From contig NZ_CP040298.1 in NCBI RefSeq assembly GCF_013393945.1, positions 124,001 to 188,000 on the forward strand: DNA of 64,000 nucleotides, read 5' to 3'. The notes beneath the pieces are model-generated. The model did not search any database, had not been told where the DNA came from, and was given only the letters and a program-made list of their open reading frames with translations. The position numbers and the translations under genes are program-made. Origin of the DNA: Nostoc sp. TCL26-01 (lineage in GTDB: Bacteria; Cyanobacteriota; Cyanobacteriia; Cyanobacteriales; Nostocaceae). Positions 1-8,023 of the stretch are shown here, piece by piece (positions within the stretch are counted from its first letter, which is position 1; the number at the start of each line of letters is the position of its first letter).

Positions 1-1752
1 CAAGCTTTAATCAACCGTGCCGAAGAACAGCCTGATTATCCTGTTCCTGTTTTATTCAACTTGTCCTCATGGAAAGATAACCGACAATCGATAACTGACT
101 GGTTGGTAGCTGAACTCAAATCTAAATATGGTGTTTCAACCAAACTAGGTAATGAATGGGTTGCAGATCACCAATTACTACCATTTCTTGATGGCTTAGA
201 TGAGCTTGAACCACAACGTCAAGATTCTTGCGTCCATGGTATTAATCAGTTTTTAGCAGGCGAAACAAGACCGCTTTATCTAGTCGTTTGTAGCCGAAGT
301 GAAGAATATAGTAACTACACCGCTTTATTACAACTTAACGGTGCTATTTCTTTACAGCCTTTAACCAGTAATCAGATTTGTGATTATCTAACATCAATAA
401 ATTATTTAGAACTTTGGTCAACCATTAGTAATGATTTAGATTTACTAGAGTTGGTTAGAACTCCCTTACTACTCAGTGTTACTGTCTTAGCATCTCAGGA
501 AATCTCCGTTCAACAATGGCAGTATCTGACTTTTACAGCAGACCCTCTTCAGTATATGCTAGACGCTTATATAGGTAGAATGTTAACACGGAATATTAAT
601 AATAAGGCATATTTACTTATCAAAAAGTATAACTCTAAAAAAACGCGAATGTGGCTTGTTTGGTTAGCCAGACAAATGCGGATGGAAGCCAAAACGGAGT
701 TTTTGATAGAAGAAATGCAACCTAGTTTGTTAAAAAGCAAAAGTGCCAAGATTATTTATAATTTAATAGTCTGGGGGAGTATACAAATGCTGATAGCTGG
801 GCTAACTTCAGGATTAATTAATGGGCTAATTATTGGCTCAATTGATAGGTTAATCAATGGTTTAGCTAATGGCTTGATTGGAGGACTTATTGGAGGAGCG
901 ATTAATGGTTCATTTGGTGAAATCATAGAGTTAAAAATAGAAGAAATAAATTTTATTAGCTCTAATAAGTTCTTTAGCAAAACTGTTATGAGATGGCTAA
1001 TTAATGGATTAATTGGTGGTCTAACTGGTAGTCTGATATCTGGTTTAATTTTTGGTTTAATTGGCGGTTTAATTGGTGGGATAATTTTTGGTTTAATTGG
1101 CGGTCTAATTGGCGGTTTACTTTTTGGAATAATTGGAGATAAAATTGAAGCAGTTGAAAGTATACAATTTTCTCCTTATAATTTAAGAAATGGATTATTT
1201 TTAGGGTTGATTTTAGGTTTGTTCAATGGCTTAATTTCTGGAATTATTTTATATCCTACTTTAGGAGTAATTAATACGTTAATTAGAGGAATAATTTCTG
1301 TACTAGTTGGCAGCTTAATTGGTGGTTTACTTTTAGGGTTTCATGGTTTGGAAATTGAAGAAAAAACTATTCCTAACCAAGGTATATGGCAATCTGCTAA
1401 AAATACTATTAGGTTCTCATCTTTGTTATTTTTACCTTCTACAATATTAATATTTTTTATCCAACGAACTTTACAGACTAATTCTAGTCCAGTCAAGATT
1501 TTGATTTTGAGCTTAGTGTCTGGATTATTTTTGGGACTATTAGGGGGGATACCTAGAAGTGGAACGCCAGTTATTAAACACTTCACCCTACGCCTCATCC
1601 TCTACTTCAACGGTTACATTCCTTGGAACTACGCCCGTTTCCTCGACTACTGCACCGAGCGTATGCTGCTCCAGCGCGTCGGTGGACGTTATCGCTTCAT
1701 CCACAAACTGCTGCAAGACCACTTCGCTCAAATGGAGTTTAGGCGAGATTAA
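1..1752 (+). CDS. NACHT-family STAND NTPase with membrane domain (5' partial)
   Basis: The reading frame is open from the first base of the window, so the start and the P-loop lie upstream; 583 residues are visible. The beginning (RAEEQPDYPVPVLFNLSSW) is the usual stretch after the NACHT P-loop, and a Walker B motif DGLDEL follows at about residues 64-69. From about nt 776 to 1360 the protein is a series of GLIxGLI-type Gly/Leu/Ile segments, which I read as several membrane helices. The last 50 residues (WNYARFLDYC ... FIHKLLQDHFAQME) match the C-terminal helical region common in cyanobacterial NACHT proteins. NACHT proteins are signal-transducing ATPases of the STAND class, often antiviral or cell-death switches; a membrane effector would suggest loss of membrane integrity on activation. 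It is followed after 82 bp by two AAA genes on the same strand, and a relic of its 3' end recurs at 5354-5554. The TTG at 61 is not the true start. Confidence 0.85.
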   Translation, partial: QALINRAEEQPDYPVPVLFNLSSWKDNRQSITDWLVAELKSKYGVSTKLGNEWVADHQLLPFLDGLDELEPQRQDSCVHGINQFLAGETRPLYLVVCSRSEEYSNYTALLQLNGAISLQPLTSNQICDYLTSINYLELWSTISNDLDLLELVRTPLLLSVTVLASQEISVQQWQYLTFTADPLQYMLDAYIGRMLTRNINNKAYLLIKKYNSKKTRMWLVWLARQMRMEAKTEFLIEEMQPSLLKSKSAKIIYNLIVWGSIQMLIAGLTSGLINGLIIGSIDRLINGLANGLIGGLIGGAINGSFGEIIELKIEEINFISSNKFFSKTVMRWLINGLIGGLTGSLISGLIFGLIGGLIGGIIFGLIGGLIGGLLFGIIGDKIEAVESIQFSPYNLRNGLFLGLILGLFNGLISGIILYPTLGVINTLIRGIISVLVGSLIGGLLLGFHGLEIEEKTIPNQGIWQSAKNTIRFSSLLFLPSTILIFFIQRTLQTNSSPVKILILSLVSGLFLGLLGGIPRSGTPVIKHFTLRLILYFNGYIPWNYARFLDYCTERMLLQRVGGRYRFIHKLLQDHFAQMEFRRD

Positions 1753-1834
1753 GAAAGAATTTGCATCTGTTGACCTAAATATCAATGGTGATATTATTTA
1801 CAATAACAACGCTTAAATCTGCCAAAACTGATCT

Positions 1835-3256
1835 ATGCCTGACGACCAAGATCCAAAGCAAGTCACTAATAACGACTTACCCGATTCTCAGTTTGCCGGA
1901 GGGTTGATTAATGCTAATACGGTGAATGCTGGGCAAATTGGTGGGAATGTCTACAATATTCACTTTGGGCCGCAGGCAACATCAGATAATTCATCCCCAT
2001 CACGACAGCAAACAAACCGATTGCAACAAGAAAGAGAATCAATATACAAAGCATACACATTGCAAAGCCAGAAAGTTGCAAATATAAGAAACGCATGGGT
2101 AATTGAGACAGACCCATCCCGTAAGTTTCAATATGGACAACAGCTTCAGACTGAAGAACGCACTTTACAAGAGCTTGGTGACAAGTTAGAAACTATTGAA
2201 CAAAAGCTTTCAAAAGTTGACAATGAACAGACTAAAACAAACGCAAACATATATATTAAACGTCCACCGATTGAAGAAAAATGCTACAACGCAATTGTTC
2301 AGCCTGGGGCGTTAATTCGCATCAAAGCCCCCCAAAGAATGGGTAAAACTCTTTTACTAGAGAAAATATTAGACCATACCAGAGGGCAGGGCTATCAAAC
2401 AGCAAAGCTCGATTTAAAACTAGCTGATGTTGAAAATCTAGCTAACTTAAAAACATTCCTGCAATGGTTGTGTGTTGATGTAGCAGATAGCTTGGATTTA
2501 GAACCACAACTAGATAAGCACTGGCAAGAAGTGTTTGGGCTGAATAAAAACTGTACTCGCTATTTTCAAAAATATTTACTATCGGTCACAGATGCACCCC
2601 TAGTTTTGTCCATCGACAACTTTGAGCGACTGTTTGATTATCCAGAGATTTTCCCTCAGTTCTGCTTACTGCTGAGGGGATGGTATGAAGCAGCCAAGCA
2701 AGGTGACAAGATTGGCAACATCTGGAAGAAACTGCGCCTTGTAGTAGTTCATTCCACTGAATCCTACCCCTCTCTCGATACTAATCACTCTCCGTTTAAC
2801 GTTGGGTTGCCCATTGAGTTACCTGAATTTAATGATCAACAAGTATTAGACCTTGCTGAACAACAGGGTTTAAATATGTTTGGAGAACAGGGCTTAAATG
2901 GGTTGATGGGTTTGGTTGGGGGACATCCTTATTTGGTACAGTCTGCGATAACTGCGTTAAGCTCCGCTAACGCACATCTGAAAAGCCAGCAGATACTGTT
3001 AGAAGAACTTTTGAGACTTGCCCCAACAGAGCAAGGAATATTCAGCGACCACCTGCGACAACAACTGTGGCATTTACAACATAATCCCCAGCTTGAGACA
3101 GGGTATAAAAGAGTAGTAATGACAGATGTACCTGTCAGGTTAGATACTGAAGTTGCATTCAAGTTACATAGCTTGGGCTTAGTAAAACTTGTTAGTAATG
3201 ATTGCGTTGCTAGTTGTGATTTGTATCGCCAGTATTTCTCAACTCGTTTGGGTTAG
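1835..3256 (+). CDS. AAA-like ATPase with N-terminal Gly/Asn (amyloid-like) motif
   Basis: Residues 1-45 end in VNAGQIGGNVYNIHFG, a short Gly/Asn-rich motif shared almost exactly with the protein at 5636. A predicted coiled coil occupies about residues 55-138. It contains IETDPSRKFQYGQQL, which resembles the coiled-coil modules seen beside cyanobacterial STAND proteins. Residues about 145-473 form an AAA-like ATPase (AAA_35/PF14516 type) with phosphate loop KAPQRMGKTLLL and Walker B-like VLSIDNFERLF. No enzymatic effector is visible, so the N-terminal motif may be its signalling part. The stop lies 7 bp before the next ATG, so the two genes are almost certainly one operon. A regulatory or signal-relay ATPase role is inferred; the substrate or trigger is unknown. 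Confidence 0.8.
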   Translation: MPDDQDPKQVTNNDLPDSQFAGGLINANTVNAGQIGGNVYNIHFGPQATSDNSSPSRQQTNRLQQERESIYKAYTLQSQKVANIRNAWVIETDPSRKFQYGQQLQTEERTLQELGDKLETIEQKLSKVDNEQTKTNANIYIKRPPIEEKCYNAIVQPGALIRIKAPQRMGKTLLLEKILDHTRGQGYQTAKLDLKLADVENLANLKTFLQWLCVDVADSLDLEPQLDKHWQEVFGLNKNCTRYFQKYLLSVTDAPLVLSIDNFERLFDYPEIFPQFCLLLRGWYEAAKQGDKIGNIWKKLRLVVVHSTESYPSLDTNHSPFNVGLPIELPEFNDQQVLDLAEQQGLNMFGEQGLNGLMGLVGGHPYLVQSAITALSSANAHLKSQQILLEELLRLAPTEQGIFSDHLRQQLWHLQHNPQLETGYKRVVMTDVPVRLDTEVAFKLHSLGLVKLVSNDCVASCDLYRQYFSTRLG

Positions 3257-3263
3257 GTGAGTT

Positions 3264-5294
3264 ATGGTTGACCAATACATATTTTCTGGAAGCCTACCTG
3301 AAAATGCTAGCACCTACGTCACCAGAGAAGCTGATGCTCAGTTATATGAAGGGCTGAAAGCGGGAAAGTTTTGTTACGTACTAAATTCACGTCAAAGTGG
3401 AAAGTCCAGCTTGCGTGTGCGTACCATGCAGAGATTGAGAGATGAAGGTGTACATTGTGCCGCCGTGGATCTTTCTGCTGGTGGGATTCAAAATGTCCCG
3501 CCTGAACAATGGTATGCAGATTTGATTGACAATCTCATCGATAGTTTTGCTCTGGAACTAAATTTTTGTGATTGGTGGGAGGAAAATCAGTTAAATTCAT
3601 TAGTAACCCGATTTCGTAAATTTTTAGAAAAAATCTTACTAACTAATATTAAAGAAAATATCGTTATTTTTATTGATGAAATTGATAGTGTATTAAGTTT
3701 GAATTTTCCTACTGATGATTTTTTTGCTTTGATTAGAGCTTGCTATAACAAACGTGTTGATAATCCTGAATATAATCGTCTTACCTTTTGTTTACTAGGA
3801 GTGGCATCCCCCAGCAATTTGATAGAGGATAAACAGCGTACTCCGTTTAATATTGGGCTAGCTATCTCTCTCAATGGGTTCCAATTACATGAAATAAAAC
3901 CATTAGAAAAAGGATTGTATGGTAAATTTAACAATCCTCAATTAGTAATGCGAGAAATTTTAGACTGGACAGGGGGGCAACCATTTCTAACACAAAAGTT
4001 GTGTCAACTTATGTTTGAAGAATCTGAGCAGAAACATCCTCGTTCGGTTGCAGCGGTTGTTCGAGAATGTATTATTGAAAATTGGGAATCTCAAGATGAA
4101 CCTGAACATTTACGGACTATTCGAGATAGAATCCTCAGAAATGAGCAAAAATCTGGCTATTTATTAGGATTATACCAACAAATTTTAATAGCTGAAGAAA
4201 ACTCGAAGTTAATAGAAAATAATATTTTAGAAGAAAGTGAATTACATCTTACTGGTTTAGTTATTCGATATAAAAATAAATTAAAAATTTATAATAAAAT
4301 TTATAAATCTATATTTAATCAAAATTGGCTCAATCAAGAATTAGCTAATTTACGTCCATATTCTGAAGCAATAACAGCTTGGTTAGCTTCTCAATATAAA
4401 GACAATTCTCGCTTATTACAAGGACAAGCTCTACAAGATGCTCAAGAATGGGCAGAAGGAAAAAAATTGAGTAATGAAGATTATCATTTTTTAACGGCTA
4501 GTGCGAAACTAGATAGACAATTAATTTTAAAACAACTTGATACAACATCGCAAGAAGTAGAGCAGAAAAAAAGAGAATTTTTGGACAACATAAATTATGA
4601 AATACGTACTCCTCTCAACGGTATGATTGGGTTTTTAAAACTAATTTTAGAAGGCATGGTAGATGATGTAGAAGAAAAGAATCAGTTTATAAAAGAAGCC
4701 CACCACCTATCCCTACATCTGCTTAATATTGTTAATGATGTTTTGGATATAGCGAAAATTGAAGCAGGAAAGATGGAAATAGTTAGCACTAGCGTCAACC
4801 TCAATGAATTATTTTCTGATGTTGAAAACTTCATGCGTCCTCAAGCAGAAGCAAGGAATCTTAGCTTTCAATTGGAATTACCAAATTCGGAAGAAGTTAT
4901 TGTTTACGGTAATTATCAAAGATTACTACAAGTAATGCTGAATTTAGTAGGGAATGCCATCAAATTTACATATGAAGGCAATATTACTGTTAGTGCCGAT
5001 CTTATCAACAAAGATAAATCACTAGAAAAACAAATTCCTAGTATGGTGATAGTCACAATAAGAGACACAGGTATTGGTGTCTCCCTAAATAAACAAGACA
5101 AACTATTTCAACTATTCTCGCAAGTAGATGGTTCTCGTAGCCGCCAATATGGTGGTACAGGTTTAGGGTTAGTAATATCTCAAAAATTGATAGAGGCAAT
5201 GGGTGGTGAAATAAATTTTTTCAGTCTTGGGGAAGGGTTGGGTTCTACTGTCACATTTACTATACCTCTGTATCAACAACCTGTAATGTTTTGA
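3264..5294 (+). CDS. AAA-like ATPase fused to a histidine-kinase-like module lacking the H-box His
   Basis: The ATG follows an AGGTGAG ribosome site. Residues 1-360 are an AAA-like ATPase (PF14516 type): Walker A LNSRQSGKSSL at 40-50 and Walker B IVIFIDEIDSVL at about 133-144. Residues about 430-676 look like HisKA plus HATPase_c: dimerisation helix, N box (NLVGNAIKF), G1 DTGIG at about 601 and G2 GGTGLGL at about 630. The H-box reads NINYEIRTPLNG where active kinases have SHEIRTPLN; the phospho-accepting His is Tyr445 (codon TAT at 4596). The ATP-binding half therefore looks intact while His phosphotransfer should be impossible. No receiver domain is present. It is the second gene of cassette 1 and corresponds to the gene at 8023 in cassette 2. 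It could be a pseudokinase output domain of the AAA switch; function is inferred. Confidence 0.82.
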   Translation: MVDQYIFSGSLPENASTYVTREADAQLYEGLKAGKFCYVLNSRQSGKSSLRVRTMQRLRDEGVHCAAVDLSAGGIQNVPPEQWYADLIDNLIDSFALELNFCDWWEENQLNSLVTRFRKFLEKILLTNIKENIVIFIDEIDSVLSLNFPTDDFFALIRACYNKRVDNPEYNRLTFCLLGVASPSNLIEDKQRTPFNIGLAISLNGFQLHEIKPLEKGLYGKFNNPQLVMREILDWTGGQPFLTQKLCQLMFEESEQKHPRSVAAVVRECIIENWESQDEPEHLRTIRDRILRNEQKSGYLLGLYQQILIAEENSKLIENNILEESELHLTGLVIRYKNKLKIYNKIYKSIFNQNWLNQELANLRPYSEAITAWLASQYKDNSRLLQGQALQDAQEWAEGKKLSNEDYHFLTASAKLDRQLILKQLDTTSQEVEQKKREFLDNINYEIRTPLNGMIGFLKLILEGMVDDVEEKNQFIKEAHHLSLHLLNIVNDVLDIAKIEAGKMEIVSTSVNLNELFSDVENFMRPQAEARNLSFQLELPNSEEVIVYGNYQRLLQVMLNLVGNAIKFTYEGNITVSADLINKDKSLEKQIPSMVIVTIRDTGIGVSLNKQDKLFQLFSQVDGSRSRQYGGTGLGLVISQKLIEAMGGEINFFSLGEGLGSTVTFTIPLYQQPVMF

Positions 5295-5353
5295 CAGATT
5301 TAGCAAATCAATTGGTTACAATCCTAAAGTTTATGTAATATCTATCGTTTATT

Positions 5354-5554
5354 TTGCTTATAAAAAACAAGTTCAAGTTTATATCGCTCTTAAACCTCAT
5401 CCTTTGTTTTAATGCCTACATTCCCTGGAACTATGCCCGTTTCCTCGACTACTGCACCAAACGTATGCTACTCCAGCGTGTCGGTGGACGCTATCGCTTT
5501 ATCCACAAGCTGCTGCAAGACCACTTCGCCCAAATGGAGCTTAGGCGAGATTGA
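5354..5554 (+). pseudogene. Relic of the NACHT gene 3' end
   Basis: The frame encodes WNYARFLDYCTKRMLLQRVG and onward to HFAQMELRRD, which is nearly identical to the last about 45 codons of the NACHT protein ending at 1752. Sequence upstream (5295-5400) no longer resembles the NACHT gene. The spacing to the next ATG (82 bp) and the intervening bases are also similar to those between 1752 and 1835. I read it as a remnant of a duplicated NACHT-AAA-AAA cassette in which most of the NACHT gene was deleted. The ATG at 5354 and its short ORF are probably not a functional gene. Confidence 0.85.
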
Positions 5555-5635
5555 GCCAGATTTTGCACCTGTTGACCTAAAAATTAAAGGTGATAGTATT
5601 TACAGTAGAATACTTAAGTATGCTAAAACCGATCC

Positions 5636-8023
5636 ATGCCGGACTCCCAGGAACCGAAGCAAGTCACCAATAACAATGCACCCAATTCTCAGTTTGGTGG
5701 AGGGTTGATTAACGCAGGTATAGTAAATGCTGGGCGCATAGGCGGCGACACTTATAATATTCACTTTGGACAGCCGCAGGGGACATCAGCAAATCAGTAT
5801 ACCCAGCAGCAGAAAATCTTGATTTTGGCAGCAATCCCTCATGGTTTGCGTTTGGATCGAGAGATCAGAGAAATTGAGGAAGCCATACGACGAGCCACAA
5901 GACGGGATTTATTTGAGATTCGCATTAGAACGGCTGTACGTCCTCAAGATATTCGTCGTGCGATCGCAGAAGAACGTCCTTTCATCGTTCATTTCTGCGG
6001 ACATGGCTTGGAGGATGGCAGTTTGTTACTGGAAGATGATGGTGGGAACAACAAACCCGTTTCACCAGAAGGATTAGCAGCGCTGTTTAAATTACACGCC
6101 GATTATGTCAACTGTGTCTTACTCAATGCTTGTTATTCAGCTAAACCCGCTCATGCTATTAGCCAACATATTAATTATGCAATTGGCATGAACCAGCCCA
6201 TTGGTGACAAAGCTGCAATTGTATTTGCTCAAGGATTTTATGATGGTTTAGGTTACGAAAACTCAGAAACTCAAAATGTATTCCAAAGAGCTTTTGACGA
6301 GGGTTTAGTTGCAATTCAAATGGAAGACCTTTCACAAGGACAAATACCAGTTTTAAAGCAGAAGTCAGAGAACAACTTACAATTTAGTGATGAAAAGCCG
6401 GGACAAGTATCTAAACAAGAACTTGTTTCAAATATCTCATATTCAGTTGACTCTCTTCAAAGAGCTTCTTCCACTGTCTCAACAAAACCCATAACTAGTC
6501 AGCGAGTTTTCATCAGTTATCGCAGTCAAGATCCAGATTTAAGCCTTGCCCAATATTTCTACGAAGCTATCAAAGCGGCTGGTCATCAAGCATTCATGGC
6601 AGGAGAGAGAATTCGTTTAGGGCAAAGCTGGCCTCAACGCATTGATAGAGAATTAGAATTATGTGATTACTTCTTACTGCTGTTGTCTCCACAATCAGCC
6701 AGCAGTGAGATGGTTACAGAAGAAGTGAGACGGGTAAAACATTTACGAGATTTACGGTCAGAATGTAAACCAGTAATTCTGCCCATTCGTGTTAACTTTC
6801 CTTGGAGCGAACCACTAAATTATGATTTAAGAGGTTATTTAAATCAAATTCAGCAAAGAGAGTGGAACTCGCCTGCTGATACTTCTAGAATCTTGCAGGA
6901 AGTCTTGAGTTTACTCGCAGGTATTACGGAAGGTGAAGTCTTCAGTACTGACGTAGAGGAAAAAATCAGCCTTTCGTGTTCATATACACCTATGCCAGTA
7001 GCAGAACCCGAATTACCTGAAGGGCAGGTGGATTTAGCTTCAGAGTTTTACATTGAACGTCCTCCTATTGAATCTCGTTGCAAGGAAGCAATTTTAAAGC
7101 CAGGTTCTCTAATTCGTATTAAAGCTCCTCGGCAAATGGGAAAGACCTCGCTTATGGCTAGGATTCTTTATCAAGCTTCACAACAAGATTACTTAACTAT
7201 TCCTTTAAGTTTTCAATTAGCAGATGGAAAAGTCTTTGCTGATTTGGACAAATTCCTTCAGTGGTTTTGCGTCACTGTGGGACACAGACTTAGAATCCCT
7301 AATAAAATAGAAAATTACTGGGATGAAATTTTTGGCACTAATGTCAACTGCACTTTATATTTTGAAGAGTATCTTCTAGCAGAAATCAACCAACCCATAG
7401 TTTTGGGATTAGATGAGGTTGATCGTGTTTTTCAATATCCCGAAATTGCCAATGACTTTTTCGGACTTTTACGTGCTTGGCATGAGGATGGAAAAAATCG
7501 GGAAATATGGAAAAAGTTGCGGTTGGTAGTGGTGCATTCCACTGAAGTTTATATTCCACTTAATATAAATCAATCACCATTTAATGTAGGTTTACCGATT
7601 GAATTACCAGAATTTAATGCTGAACAGGTGTTTTATCTGGCACTAAAGCATGGACTCAATTGGAGTCAGACTGAAGTTGAGCAGCTAATGGCAATGGTAG
7701 GAGGGCATCCTTATCTTATAAGGGTTGCACTTTATCATATTGCTCGGAAAGATACTACGCTCAATATATTGTTGCAAACTGCACCTACAGAAGCTGGTCT
7801 TTATAGTGATCATTTGCGACGGCATTTATGGAATTTAGAGCAACATCCGGAATTAGTTGCTGCTATCAAAAAGGTAGTTACGAATACTATACCTGTACGG
7901 TTGAACCAAATACAGTGCTTTCAATTACTCAGTATGGGATTGCTTAAACAGCAAGGAAATGATGTTATACCGCGTTGTAATTTATATCGCCAGTATTTTT
8001 GTGATCGTCTAAGAGTCAGCTAA
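5636..8023 (+). CDS. CHAT protease-TIR-AAA fusion protein with N-terminal Gly/Asn motif
   Basis: Domain order: N-terminal motif (INAGIVNAGRIGGDTYNIHF, about 25-44), CHAT caspase-like domain about 57-243 with the expected dyad His123 (VHFCGHG) and Cys166 (LLNACYSA), TIR domain about 289-425 (VFISYRSQD start; SPQSASSEMVTEEV with Glu362/363 at the usual catalytic position), and AAA-like ATPase about 471-795 with KAPRQMGKTSL. The AAA part and the first 45 residues are homologous to the protein at 1835. TIR domains in bacterial immunity usually cleave NAD+ or make NAD-derived signals; CHAT domains are peptidases. Having both on one ATPase is unusual. The stop overlaps the next ATG by one base (TAATG), so translation is probably coupled. 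A role in defence or regulated cell death is inference. Confidence 0.85.
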   Translation: MPDSQEPKQVTNNNAPNSQFGGGLINAGIVNAGRIGGDTYNIHFGQPQGTSANQYTQQQKILILAAIPHGLRLDREIREIEEAIRRATRRDLFEIRIRTAVRPQDIRRAIAEERPFIVHFCGHGLEDGSLLLEDDGGNNKPVSPEGLAALFKLHADYVNCVLLNACYSAKPAHAISQHINYAIGMNQPIGDKAAIVFAQGFYDGLGYENSETQNVFQRAFDEGLVAIQMEDLSQGQIPVLKQKSENNLQFSDEKPGQVSKQELVSNISYSVDSLQRASSTVSTKPITSQRVFISYRSQDPDLSLAQYFYEAIKAAGHQAFMAGERIRLGQSWPQRIDRELELCDYFLLLLSPQSASSEMVTEEVRRVKHLRDLRSECKPVILPIRVNFPWSEPLNYDLRGYLNQIQQREWNSPADTSRILQEVLSLLAGITEGEVFSTDVEEKISLSCSYTPMPVAEPELPEGQVDLASEFYIERPPIESRCKEAILKPGSLIRIKAPRQMGKTSLMARILYQASQQDYLTIPLSFQLADGKVFADLDKFLQWFCVTVGHRLRIPNKIENYWDEIFGTNVNCTLYFEEYLLAEINQPIVLGLDEVDRVFQYPEIANDFFGLLRAWHEDGKNREIWKKLRLVVVHSTEVYIPLNINQSPFNVGLPIELPEFNAEQVFYLALKHGLNWSQTEVEQLMAMVGGHPYLIRVALYHIARKDTTLNILLQTAPTEAGLYSDHLRRHLWNLEQHPELVAAIKKVVTNTIPVRLNQIQCFQLLSMGLLKQQGNDVIPRCNLYRQYFCDRLRVS

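Noticed and set aside
61..1752. NACHT gene starting at TTG 61
   Set aside because: Homologous NACHT sequence continues upstream to the window edge, so the start lies outside.
3260..5300. Active hybrid sensor kinase
   Set aside because: The H-box His is Tyr and there is no receiver domain, so a normal two-component function is not supported.
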